Of a stretch of 64,000 nt of DNA, positions 24,895 to 32,723 are shown piece by piece. The stretch spans positions 186,001-250,000 of the forward strand of contig JAPPAK010000001.1 in the NCBI GenBank assembly GCA_026705605.1. The letters run 5' to 3'. Source of the DNA: Chloroflexota bacterium (GTDB lineage Bacteria; Chloroflexota; Dehalococcoidia; Tepidiformales; Tepidiformaceae). How positions within the stretch are numbered: the stretch's first letter is position 1; every line of letters begins with the position of its first letter. The notes beneath the pieces were generated by a model. That model saw nothing but the letters and a program-made list of their open reading frames with translations. It was not told where the DNA came from and made no database searches. A program made the translations under genes and the position numbers.

Positions 24895-24913
24895 AATATA
24901 GCAAAGACGCTAT
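24895..24913 (-). promoter_or_regulatory. Toxin-antitoxin promoter with inverted-repeat operator
   Basis: ATAGC, six bases, GCTAT (24898-24913) is a perfect inverted repeat that overlaps a TATATT -10 box (minus strand, 24900-24895). This fits autorepression by the XRE antitoxin. Because cofD starts 48 bases away in the other direction, the operator could also influence cofD. Confidence 0.65.
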
Positions 24914-24960
24914 GACTCTCGCCAGCCCCAGCTGAACTTCCGCCCCTACAATGGCGCCCC

Positions 24961-25878
24961 ATGGACACCGTGCTCGCCGGTGGTGTTGGCGCTGCCCGAT
25001 TCCTCCAGGGACTCGTGCAGGTCGTCGACCCCGCCTCCGTCACCGTCGTCTCCAATGTCGCCGACGATGTCGAGATGTTCGGCCTGCACGTCTCCCCTGA
25101 CACGGACATCGTCATCTACTCCCTCGCCGGCGTCGTCAATCCCGAGACCGGTTGGGGCCTCGAGGGCGACACCTTCGATGTCGTCGACGCCCTCCGCCGC
25201 TTCGGCTACGGACGCTGGTTCAACCTCGGCGACCGCGACCTCGCGACCGCCGTCCACCGCACCCGTCTCCTCCGCGAAGGTCGCCCCATGCACGAGATCG
25301 TCGCCGAACTGACGGCAGCTTTCGGCGTCGCCTCGACGATCCTGCCCGTCACCAACGAGCGCGTGGCGACGCACGTGCTTACGTCCGACGGCGAGCTCGA
25401 CTTCCAGGACTACATGGTGCGGCTCGCCACCGAGCCCAACGTGACCGGCGTGCGCTTCGCCGGCGCCGGCGAAGCCGCCCCCGCCCCCGGCGTCCTCCAC
25501 GCCATCCGGGAGGCCGACCGCCTCATCGTCGCCCCCAGCAACCCGTTCGTGAGCATTGGCCCCATCCTCGCCGTCCCCGGCGTCCGCGAGGCCGTCGTCG
25601 AGAGCAGCGCCCGGCGCATCGGCATCAGCCCCATCGTCGGTGGCCAGGCGATCAAAGGCCCGGCCGCGAAGATGCTCGCCAACCTCGGCCACGAGGTGTC
25701 CGCCGTCGGCGTCGCCGAAATCTACCGCGATCTCGTCGACGTCATGGTCATCGACGACGAAGACCGCGCCCTCGGCCCCCGAATCGAGGCGCTCGGCCTA
25801 ACCTGCGCCGTCACCAACACCATGATGACCACCCCCGAACGCAAGGCCGCCCTCGCGCAGTTCCTCACGACCCTCTAA
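24961..25878 (+). CDS. cofD: 2-phospho-L-lactate transferase of coenzyme F420 synthesis
   Basis: A 305-residue CofD/FbiA. Motifs are 'LAGGVGAARFLQGL' at residues 5-18, 'NVADDVEMFGLHVSPDTD' at 31-48 (metal and substrate site), 'NLGDRDLATAVHRT' and 'VAPSNPFVSIGPIL'. It transfers phospholactate or phosphoenolpyruvate-derived moieties from the GDP adduct to the deazaflavin Fo. Its presence shows that the organism makes F420, which would serve some nitroreductase-fold or luciferase-like enzymes. A TACAAT -10 box ends eight bases before the ATG and there is no ribosome binding site, so a leaderless message is likely. No other cof/fbi gene is nearby. Confidence 0.95.
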   Translation: MDTVLAGGVGAARFLQGLVQVVDPASVTVVSNVADDVEMFGLHVSPDTDIVIYSLAGVVNPETGWGLEGDTFDVVDALRRFGYGRWFNLGDRDLATAVHRTRLLREGRPMHEIVAELTAAFGVASTILPVTNERVATHVLTSDGELDFQDYMVRLATEPNVTGVRFAGAGEAAPAPGVLHAIREADRLIVAPSNPFVSIGPILAVPGVREAVVESSARRIGISPIVGGQAIKGPAAKMLANLGHEVSAVGVAEIYRDLVDVMVIDDEDRALGPRIEALGLTCAVTNTMMTTPERKAALAQFLTTL

Positions 25879-26098
25879 TGCCGCTCAGGCGGTGAGGTGG
25901 CCTCCCTCTAGGGGCCGCCCCGTGCATCCCGCGCTGCCGCGTGATCTCCCGCTCGATCTCCGCCTGCCTCCGGAACTCCCCCCGTAGCTGTTGCTGCAGT
26001 GCGTCGGGGTCATCAGCCGCTGCGGGCTCGATGTCGCTGACTCGCCGGCGTTTCCCGGGCAGTAGCCACTTCCAGGAGAACTTCATCTTCGCCCTCAT
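25865..26098 (-). CDS. Small basic hypothetical protein
   Basis: A possible 77-residue protein with a basic N-terminus ('MRAKMKFSWKWLLPGKRRR') and a charged helix ('EFRRQAEIEREITRQ'). It overlaps the 3' end of cofD by 14 bases in convergent orientation. No family and no clear ribosome binding site can be seen, and the C-terminal part is rich in Arg, Gly and Pro as expected of GC-rich non-coding frames. The N-terminal half looks protein-like. It is listed as tentative. Confidence 0.4.
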   Translation of the reverse strand: MRAKMKFSWKWLLPGKRRRVSDIEPAAADDPDALQQQLRGEFRRQAEIEREITRQRGMHGAAPRGRPPHRLSGIRGS

Positions 26099-26165
26099 CC
26101 CCACACAAGCTTGACGCCCCCACCGTATCAGACCTCAATGTACGTCGATGCTGGCGCGCTCATGG

Positions 26166-26456
26166 TCACGGCGGCGGGTGTTGGCGGGCTTGGCGCCTTT
26201 TTCGGATAAGAGCGCCGAGCATGGCTGTAGCGACGCCCCAGACGCCACAGATGATGTAGGCGGCCAGGACGGCGTGCCATGCGATTCCATCACTGGAATC
26301 TGTATAGGGCTCCGGCAGGGCGGTGAGCACCCACACGAAAAGGGGCACGAGGGCTGCAACAGCGACGGGCCACCATCGCCACGGGGCAAAGAACCCCAGA
26401 GGGAAAGGCGCAACGAGGAGGAACCCCAGGGTAGACAACCAGAACGGTCCCCACAT
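26166..26456 (-). CDS. Small membrane protein downstream of purA
   Basis: A 96-residue protein with three hydrophobic helices: 'WLSTLGFLLVAPFPLGFF', 'WWPVAVAALVPLFVWVLTAL' and 'AVLAAYIICGVWGVATAML', ending in a basic tail ('IRKRRQARQHPPP'). The ATG at 26456 follows the purA stop by eight bases and has no separate ribosome binding site, which suggests translational coupling. No family is recognised. The hydrophobic pattern supports a real protein. Confidence 0.6.
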   Translation of the reverse strand: MWGPFWLSTLGFLLVAPFPLGFFAPWRWWPVAVAALVPLFVWVLTALPEPYTDSSDGIAWHAVLAAYIICGVWGVATAMLGALIRKRRQARQHPPP

Positions 26457-26464
26457 AAGCCAGG

Positions 26465-27769
26465 CTAGAAAATTGGGTTGACGATGATCGCCTGCTCGCG
26501 CTCCGGCCCCACCGAGATCAGGTCCACCGGGACGCCCAGCAACGACTCCACCCGCCGGATGTACACCTGCGCTTCCTGGGGCAGGTCGTCGAAGTTGCGT
26601 ACGCCCGAGGTGGGCGCGTCCCAGCCTGGAAGCTCCTCGTACACCGGCTTCACCTTGCGCAGGGCGGACGCGCTCGCCGGCATCGTCTTCACAATCTCGC
26701 CGTCGATCTCGTAGGCCGTACACAGCTTCAGCGCCGGCAGACCGTCGAGCACGTCGAGCCGCGTCAGCGCCAGCGCCGAGAGCCCGTTGAAGCGCACCGA
26801 GTACCGCGCCGCCACGGTGTCGAGCCAGCCGATGCGTCGCGGGCGGCCCGTCGTCGTGCCGTACTCGCCCCGGCCGAACTCCTTCCCGTGGTCCCGCAGC
26901 TTGTCCGCCATCTCCCCGAACAGCTCCGTTGGGAAGGGACCGTTGCCGACCCGCGTGCAGTAGCTCTTGAACACCCCCACCGCCCGCTGCACGTCCGTCG
27001 GCCCGATGCCCACGCCCAGCGTCGCCCCGCCCGCCGTGCTGCTCGGCACGCTTGAGGTCACGTATTCGTACGTCCCGTGGTCCAGGTCCAGCAGCGAGCC
27101 CTGCGCTCCCTCCAGGAGCACGTACTCCCCCGCGTGCAGCGCCTCCGACACGATCGCCTGCGTATCCGCCACGAACGGCTTCAGCCGCTGCCCGAACTCC
27201 TGGTACTGCTGGAAGCACTCATCGAAGTCGATCGGCTCCCCGTTGTACACGCCCGTGATCACGCGGTTCTGGTAGTCCACCACTGAGCGCATGCGCGAGA
27301 GCAGGTCTTCCGGTTCCAGCAGGTCGACGATGCGGATTCCCCGCCGCGCCACCTTGTCCGTGAAGCACGGCCCGATGCCCTTCCCCGTCGTCCCGATGGC
27401 GTCCGCCCCCAGCCGCTCTTCCTCCAGCCGGTCGATCAGCCGGTGCCACGGCATCACCACCTGGGCGCGAGCGCTCACCGCCAGCTTGCTCGTGTCGATC
27501 CCTCGCGACTCCAGCTGCGAGATCTCTCCCAGCAGCACCTCCGGGTCGACGGCCACGCCGTTCCCGATGACGCAGGTCTTTTCCGGGTAGAAAATGCCCG
27601 CCGGCACCACGTGCAGCTTGAACTCCCCGAGCTCGTTCACGATCGTGTGCCCGGCGTTGTTCCCCGCCGAGTACCGCGCAACGACACGCGCCTTTCGGGC
27701 CAGCAGGTCGACGATTCGGCCCTTGCCTTCGTCGCCCCACTGCCCACCAACAACCACAACAACCGGCAT
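26465..27769 (-). CDS. purA: Adenylosuccinate synthase
   Basis: A 434-residue GTP-dependent enzyme converting IMP and aspartate to adenylosuccinate. The P-loop is 'GGQWGDEGKGRIVD' (residues 8-21), followed by 'RYSAGNNAGHTIV' with the catalytic His, 'GTTGKGIGPCFTDKV', 'LEGAQGSLLDLDHGTYEYVT' and 'TTTGRPRRIGWLD'. The ATG at 27769 gives the standard N-terminus 'MPVVVVVGGQWG'. The frame upstream is open but non-coding in character. It is divergent from the biotin-carrier gene and followed by a small membrane-protein gene. Confidence 0.97.
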   Translation of the reverse strand: MPVVVVVGGQWGDEGKGRIVDLLARKARVVARYSAGNNAGHTIVNELGEFKLHVVPAGIFYPEKTCVIGNGVAVDPEVLLGEISQLESRGIDTSKLAVSARAQVVMPWHRLIDRLEEERLGADAIGTTGKGIGPCFTDKVARRGIRIVDLLEPEDLLSRMRSVVDYQNRVITGVYNGEPIDFDECFQQYQEFGQRLKPFVADTQAIVSEALHAGEYVLLEGAQGSLLDLDHGTYEYVTSSVPSSTAGGATLGVGIGPTDVQRAVGVFKSYCTRVGNGPFPTELFGEMADKLRDHGKEFGRGEYGTTTGRPRRIGWLDTVAARYSVRFNGLSALALTRLDVLDGLPALKLCTAYEIDGEIVKTMPASASALRKVKPVYEELPGWDAPTSGVRNFDDLPQEAQVYIRRVESLLGVPVDLISVGPEREQAIIVNPIF

Positions 27770-27893
27770 GGTGGACTCGCTCCGGGCGCTCCCCCTCTTA
27801 TGGGAAGCCCGCCCGTCCAGAAAGTGTACAGCCTCCCGCCTCCCGCGCGAGGGGGTCTCGCCTCCCCTCCCCCCGGCGCGGTAGAGTGCCGTT

Positions 27894-28115
27894 GTGGCCG
27901 TCGTCGATATTCCCGCCCCCATGTCCGGTTCCGTGTTCGAGGTGCTGGTCAGCGCCGGGGTCTCCGTGAGCGCCGGCCAGGAAGTGATCGTGCTGGAGTC
28001 CATGAAGATGGAGATTCCGGTCGAGAGCCCTGAGGCTGGCGTCGTCGCCGAGGTGCTCGTCTCCCCCGAGGAGACCGTCGAGGAGGGCCAGACCCTCGTC
28101 CGGGTCGAGTCCTAG
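27894..28115 (+). CDS. Biotin/lipoyl-attachment domain protein (biotin carboxyl carrier-like)
   Basis: A 73-residue stand-alone biotinyl domain. The modification site is 'VLESMKMEIPV', with the Lys between two Met as in biotin carriers, and 'DIPAPMSGSVFEVLVSAG' forms the opposite hairpin. The start is GTG. It lacks the N-terminal linker of AccB and stands away from carboxylase genes, so it presumably serves an acyl-CoA carboxylase or oxaloacetate-type decarboxylase encoded elsewhere. It shares a CTAG stop with the convergent zinc-ribbon membrane-protein gene. Confidence 0.92.
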   Translation: MAVVDIPAPMSGSVFEVLVSAGVSVSAGQEVIVLESMKMEIPVESPEAGVVAEVLVSPEETVEEGQTLVRVES

Positions 28116-28633
28116 CCCGCTTCCTCGCGTCCGCGTTCCTCCAGGAACCGTCCCCACAGTTCGTCGCGTTTGCGCGAACCCCGCAGGTACCCGACTTGCC
28201 CGCAGATCAGCGGTCCGAAGAGTTGCGCCAGCAGATATCCCCCGCCGATGAGCGCCAGGAACGCGATCCCCAGCGCGATGCTCCGGTTCCCCACCAGGTC
28301 CGTCCCGTACACCACCAGCGCCACGAACACGCCCGCCGCGAACAGAAGCCCCAGCATCGCCCCGCCGTACACCCAGCGCTCTTCCGTCCGCTTCTTCTCG
28401 CGGTAGATGATCAGCGCCTCCCGCGGCACCCGGTCGACTGTCGGGAAGTCCGACGTCTCGGTCCCGCAATAGGGGCAGCGCTCGGTGTCGCGCGCCAGCC
28501 GCGCGTAGCAGAACCCGCAGAAGCGTCCCGAGTTCGGGATCTGGCGGTCCAGGATCTCGTCCATCCGATCCTGCAGCCGCTGGACGTACGGGTACGGCGA
28601 GACGTACCCGGCGACCTCCTGCGTTTCCGCCAC
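28112..28633 (-). CDS. Zinc-ribbon membrane protein
   Basis: A 173-residue protein. Residues about 38-55 hold two C-x2-C knuckles ('CGFCYARL' and 'RCPYCGT') forming a zinc ribbon, and two membrane helices follow at about 90-110 and 120-140. The C-terminal tail is charged. No function is known to me. The start is a GTG 16 bases after the stop of the PEP-mobile-domain gene, in a run of five minus-strand genes (28112-31369) with short spacings, probably an operon. Cytoplasmic ribbon plus membrane anchor suggests a quality-control or tethering role, but that is inference. Confidence 0.75.
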   Translation of the reverse strand: MAETQEVAGYVSPYPYVQRLQDRMDEILDRQIPNSGRFCGFCYARLARDTERCPYCGTETSDFPTVDRVPREALIIYREKKRTEERWVYGGAMLGLLFAAGVFVALVVYGTDLVGNRSIALGIAFLALIGGGYLLAQLFGPLICGQVGYLRGSRKRDELWGRFLEERGREEAG

Positions 28634-28649
28634 CGTCTCCTCCGGGCTA

Positions 28650-30206
28650 CTAATCTCCGTGGATCCGGACGGTCCCGGCCTCGCCGTCGACCGTGACCGT
28701 GGCTCCGTCGGGGATGCGCTGCGTGCCCGACGCCGTACCGGTCACGCAGGGAATGCCGTACTCGCGCGCCTCGATGGCGGCGTGCGAGAGCACCCCGCCC
28801 TGGTTCGTCACGATCGCCGCCGCCGTGGTGAACACCGGCATCCAGGATGGCGCCGTGAACGGGCAGACGAGGATGTCCCCTGGCTCCAGCGTCTCCGCCT
28901 CCTCCAGGCTGAACACGACCCGCGCCCGCCCGGTCACCACTCCGCGGCTGGCTCCCTTGCCGTTCAGCAGCATCGGGTCGTCGCTGGGCTTCGGTGGCCC
29001 CCCGAACATGAGCGCGATCGGATTCGGTGGCCCGTCCGCGGGCGGCGGTGGTGGCGGCGGACCGAGCAAGAGCGGAGGCGCGAGCCCCGCCCACGAGGCA
29101 AGCTCGGCCTTCCGCTCCTCGATCGTCGCCAGCATTGCCCCGGACGGGTTCGCGGCGAGTGGGGCCAGCTCCGCCAGCCGCAGGTGAAACACGTCCTCGG
29201 AAGCCGCCAGCGCCCCCGCCTCCGCGAGCTTGCTTCCGAGCGCCAGGCATGCGGGGCGGAGCGCCCCCACGCAGTTCTGCTGCCAGTGCGCGCGCCCCTC
29301 GATCACGAACACGTAGTCGACGGCCCCCTCGACCAGCGCCCGGAACCGTTCCTGGTCGCCGTCGTCCGATAGGGCCGCTTCGCAACGCGCGATCGTTTCC
29401 GCGCGTTCCGCTGCCGAGCGCGTATGCGCCGCCACCGGAGCCCGCGAATGGTCGGCCACGTAGCCCGCAAGCAGGCGCAGCGCCGCCCCCGGCTCTTCCC
29501 GCCACGTTGGCGTGTGCAGCTCCCACCAGGTCTGCGAGCCGTGCCCGTAGTCCTCGAGGTACGCGTCGAACGCCTCCCCGAACGCCTCCCCGCCCTCTGC
29601 CGCCCGCGCCGCCGCGAGATCGCCCGCGCCGACCGCCTCCAGCAGTGCCGGCGATGCCTGCGCCAGCGGCGCCAGCGCTTCCAGCTTCAGCCCCCGTGCC
29701 GCCGACTCGTTGTCGACCCCCTGGACGAGCGCCGCCACGAGCCGGTCGCGGTCGCCCATCGCTTGGAGCTTCTCGCCGCAGAACACCATCAGCGCGCTCG
29801 CCGGGGCGGCGATGATCATGAGCGGCTGCATCGTGTACGCGAACCCGCGCGCCGCCTCCGCCACGTAGCCCGGAAGAGCCTGGGCCAGCTCCTCGATCGG
29901 CCAGGGCCCGTAGTCCTCCGACCACAGCCCCTCGCAGATCTCGCGGACGCGTGGCAGCGCGTGTTGCTCCCAGGCCTCCCGGCCGTCGTTCGACGGCGGC
30001 GGGTCGAGCGCAGCCGCCGGCTGCCCAGTCCCCCCTCCGAGGAACGTGTACCCGTTGATGTGTACCGCCCGTCCGCCGAAGGCCAGCATGAATGCCTCGA
30101 ACATCTCCTGCGCAAGGGGCGGCAGCGGCCGCAGCACGTGCGGGATCAGGCGCAGAGAGGTCTCTTCCAGGCCGGGCGGGGGCGCAAAGGCTTCGTTGGC
30201 TGTCAT
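28650..30206 (-). CDS. PEP-utilizing-enzyme mobile-domain protein without ATP-grasp domain
   Basis: A 518-residue protein whose C-terminal 90 residues are the phosphohistidine swivelling domain of PEP-utilising enzymes: 'GDILVCPFTAPSWMPVF', 'GGVLSHAAIEAREYGIP' (the His after Ser is the phospho-acceptor) and 'VTGTASGTQRIPDGATV'. The N-terminal 400 residues, rich in helices, do not show a nucleotide-binding ATP-grasp domain; a Pro-rich stretch 'LLLGPPPPPPPADG' is a hinge. Related architectures occur with phenylphosphate synthase and rifampin phosphotransferase, where the parts can be split. ATG at 30206 has GGAG upstream. The kinase half must be a separate protein, or the domain has another role. 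Confidence 0.8.
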   Translation of the reverse strand: MTANEAFAPPPGLEETSLRLIPHVLRPLPPLAQEMFEAFMLAFGGRAVHINGYTFLGGGTGQPAAALDPPPSNDGREAWEQHALPRVREICEGLWSEDYGPWPIEELAQALPGYVAEAARGFAYTMQPLMIIAAPASALMVFCGEKLQAMGDRDRLVAALVQGVDNESAARGLKLEALAPLAQASPALLEAVGAGDLAAARAAEGGEAFGEAFDAYLEDYGHGSQTWWELHTPTWREEPGAALRLLAGYVADHSRAPVAAHTRSAAERAETIARCEAALSDDGDQERFRALVEGAVDYVFVIEGRAHWQQNCVGALRPACLALGSKLAEAGALAASEDVFHLRLAELAPLAANPSGAMLATIEERKAELASWAGLAPPLLLGPPPPPPPADGPPNPIALMFGGPPKPSDDPMLLNGKGASRGVVTGRARVVFSLEEAETLEPGDILVCPFTAPSWMPVFTTAAAIVTNQGGVLSHAAIEAREYGIPCVTGTASGTQRIPDGATVTVDGEAGTVRIHGD

Positions 30207-30279
30207 GGGAGCTCCGTGAGGTGGGCGTCCCGGCATTCTACGGGCGCGCCTCCGGAAGGGCCTCGCGCTCGTCGCCGCT

Positions 30280-30699
30280 CTAGTGGAGGCCCGGCGCCTG
30301 TGCCCGCTGGTGTTCGACCTTCGTGCAGCGGTCCTGCGTCGCGACCAGCCCCGCCCCCAGCGCTCGCTCGATCGCCGCCTCGTTCCTGATCCCGAGCTGC
30401 AGCCACACCGCCCCCGCCCCGATCGCGATTGCGTCGTCCACGAACGGCCCGGTGTGATCGGGCCGAACGAACACGTCGACGAGGTCCACATGCTCGGGGA
30501 TGTCGCGAAGGCTGGCGTACGCCTGTTCCCCCAGCACCTCGTCCGCGGGCTGCTGCACCGGCACGGGGATGATCCGGTACCCCTGCGACTGCAGGTACGC
30601 CGCCACCTCGTACGCAGGGCGGAACGTACGCGTATCGAGCCCCACCACCGCGATCGTCTTCGCTCCCAGCAGGGCGTCGAGGGCTGGGTCGTTACTCAT
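30280..30699 (-). CDS. CoA-binding domain protein (YccU-like)
   Basis: A 139-residue Rossmann-fold CoA-binding protein. It has 'KTIAVVGLDTRTFRPAYEVA' at residues 14-33, 'YLQSQGYRIIPVPVQQPADE', 'HVDLVDVFVRPDHTG' and the end 'ATQDRCTKVEHQR', all typical of the small CoA-binding family related to succinyl-CoA synthetase alpha. A role in acyl-CoA sensing is likely but not proved. The gene overlaps the upstream membrane-protein gene by eight bases and belongs to the five-gene minus-strand run. Confidence 0.88.
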   Translation of the reverse strand: MSNDPALDALLGAKTIAVVGLDTRTFRPAYEVAAYLQSQGYRIIPVPVQQPADEVLGEQAYASLRDIPEHVDLVDVFVRPDHTGPFVDDAIAIGAGAVWLQLGIRNEAAIERALGAGLVATQDRCTKVEHQRAQAPGLH

Positions 30700-31369
30700 C
30701 AGGCGTTCCCCGGACCGCTTCCTCTTCGCTCAACTCGACCAGCTCCCAGCCCTCGGGCAGCTTCACCTCTGCCCCCGTCAGGTTCGCGACGGCGGTCGCC
30801 ACCGCGAGCGTGCGGTCCATGCCGTCCGTCTGGTCTCCGGCGGGAACGGGCACCTGCGTCAGCGTCAGCCGCTTTCCCGATTGCTTCACCAGCACCAGCG
30901 CGAACTGGCGCAGCGCGTCCGTCTCCTCGCGCCAGCGATCGGGTGCGTCCCCCTCGATCGTGATGGCCAGGTGGTCGATCTTCGCGAACGGCACCAGCTC
31001 GCGCGTCCCCACGCCCATCCCCAGGTACCCCTGCTGCCACGTCGCCGAGCCTTTGCGCCCGTCCACCACCACATCCGCCCCCATGACGGCCGTCACCAGC
31101 GCCATCGTCGAGATGGGGAAGGCAATCAGCGCGAACAGCAGGAGCGCCACCAGCAGGCCGAAGTGCAGGTTCCCCGCCTCGATCGCGATGAGCGCCCCCG
31201 CGCCCCCTCCCAGGACCACCCCCAGCAGCGGCAGAAGGATGGTGCTGCGGGCGCTCCGGATCTCCACCCGCTCCTCGCCGATGAGGGCCAGCGAGCGGTG
31301 CAGCAGCACCTCGTACCGCCCGTCCCGGCGGCGTGCGGCCACGTGGCTCGGAAGGGCGGCGTCGACCAT
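30692..31369 (-). CDS. Two-helix membrane protein with PH-like domain
   Basis: A 225-residue protein with a short cytoplasmic start, two adjacent membrane helices around residues 45-66 and 70-92, and a soluble beta-rich domain ('LVPFAKIDHLAITIEG' to 'GWELVEL') that resembles bacterial PH-like membrane proteins. No enzyme motif is seen. It heads the probable five-gene operon and overlaps the CoA-binding gene by eight bases. It is divergent from fabF with 79 bases between. Confidence 0.7.
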   Translation of the reverse strand: MVDAALPSHVAARRRDGRYEVLLHRSLALIGEERVEIRSARSTILLPLLGVVLGGGAGALIAIEAGNLHFGLLVALLLFALIAFPISTMALVTAVMGADVVVDGRKGSATWQQGYLGMGVGTRELVPFAKIDHLAITIEGDAPDRWREETDALRQFALVLVKQSGKRLTLTQVPVPAGDQTDGMDRTLAVATAVANLTGAEVKLPEGWELVELSEEEAVRGTPDE

Positions 31370-31448
31370 GCAGGAAGCGTAGCAGGGAGGCGCATGGGGC
31401 GCGCCGTCGCTCGCGGGTGATCGGGCGTGCCTGTACGCTTACTGAACG

Positions 31449-32708
31449 ATGAACGAGCTGCTGCGCTCGCGCACCCGCGTTGTTGTGACGGGCCTTGGAG
31501 CGGTGACCCCGGCGGGTACGAACGTGCCCGATTTCTGGGAGAACATGCTGGAGGGTCGCTCCGGCATCGATCACATCACCTTCTTCGACACGACCGAGTT
31601 TCCCTGCAAGTTCGCCGGCGAGATTCCCGAGTTCGTTCCCGCCGAATTCATGGACCGCAAGGCCGCCCGCCGCATGGGCCGCTTCTCGCAGCTGATGGTG
31701 GCCGCCGCCCGCGAAGCCATCCACGACGCCGCCCTCGACCTGGAGTCGCAGGACCTCAATCGGATCGGCGTCCTCGTTGGCAACGGCGGCGGCGGCTATC
31801 CCGGCATCCAGGAGGCCGCCCACACGCTCTTCGAACGCGGCGGCATGCGCATCGACCCCTTCTTCTTCTCGAAGCAACTCGCCAACATGGCGGGCGCCCA
31901 GGTCGCGATGCAGTTCGGACTGCGCGGCTACAACGGCACCATCGTCACCGCCTGTGCCGCCGGCACCCAGGCCATCGGCGAGGCCGCCCTCATGATCCGC
32001 AGCGGCCGCGCCGACGTCGTCCTCGCGGGCGGCTGCGAGGCCGGCATCAGCGAGCTCGGCCTCGCCGGCTTCTGCGTCATGAAGGCCGTCACCAGCGCCG
32101 AGGGAGCTCCCGAAAAGGCGAGCCGCCCCTTCGACGCTGACCGCGACGGCTTTGTCCCCTGCGAGGGCGCCGGCGCCGTCCTCCTCGAGAGCGAGGAGCA
32201 CGCCAGGCGCCGCGGCGCCACTGTCTACGCCGAGCTCGCGGGCTTCGGCTGCACGTCAGATGCCTTCCACGTTGTCGCCCCTCCCGAGGGCGGCGAGGGC
32301 GCCGCCCGCGCCATGCAGGAAGCGCTCGACGACGCCGGCATGCACCCCGACACGATCGGCTACATCAACGCCCACGCCACCAGCACCCCCGCCGGCGATA
32401 CCGCCGAAACCGATGCCATCAAGACCGTTTTCGGCGAGCGCGCCTACGACATCCCCATCAGCGCCACCAAGAGCCTCATCGGCCACGGTCTCGGGGCCAG
32501 CGGCGGCATGGAGACCGTCGCGGCCATCAAGACCCTGGAAACCGGGCTCGCCCACCCCACCATCAACCTCGAGAACCCCGACCCCACCTGCGACCTCGAC
32601 TACATCCCCGAGGGCCAGCGCCGCGTCGACCCCCAGGTCATCATGAAGAACAGCTTCGGCTTCGGCGGCCAGAACAGCTGCCTCGTCTTCTCCCGCTACG
32701 AACCGTAG
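31449..32708 (+). CDS. fabF: Beta-ketoacyl-ACP synthase II
   Basis: A 419-residue condensing enzyme of fatty acid elongation. The nucleophile Cys lies in 'VTACAAGTQAIG'; the two His are in 'NAHATSTPAGD' and 'SLIGHGLGASG'; the C-terminus has 'NSFGFGGQNSCLVF'. The N-terminus 'RVVVTGLGAVTPAG' is standard. It is not next to acpP or fabG, the usual partners. A TACGCT -10-like box is nine bases before the ATG and there is no clear ribosome binding site. A polyketide-type KAS is less likely because no ACP or ketoreductase is adjacent. Confidence 0.94.
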   Translation: MNELLRSRTRVVVTGLGAVTPAGTNVPDFWENMLEGRSGIDHITFFDTTEFPCKFAGEIPEFVPAEFMDRKAARRMGRFSQLMVAAAREAIHDAALDLESQDLNRIGVLVGNGGGGYPGIQEAAHTLFERGGMRIDPFFFSKQLANMAGAQVAMQFGLRGYNGTIVTACAAGTQAIGEAALMIRSGRADVVLAGGCEAGISELGLAGFCVMKAVTSAEGAPEKASRPFDADRDGFVPCEGAGAVLLESEEHARRRGATVYAELAGFGCTSDAFHVVAPPEGGEGAARAMQEALDDAGMHPDTIGYINAHATSTPAGDTAETDAIKTVFGERAYDIPISATKSLIGHGLGASGGMETVAAIKTLETGLAHPTINLENPDPTCDLDYIPEGQRRVDPQVIMKNSFGFGGQNSCLVFSRYEP

Positions 32709-32723
32709 TCCGGAAGCGTCCCC

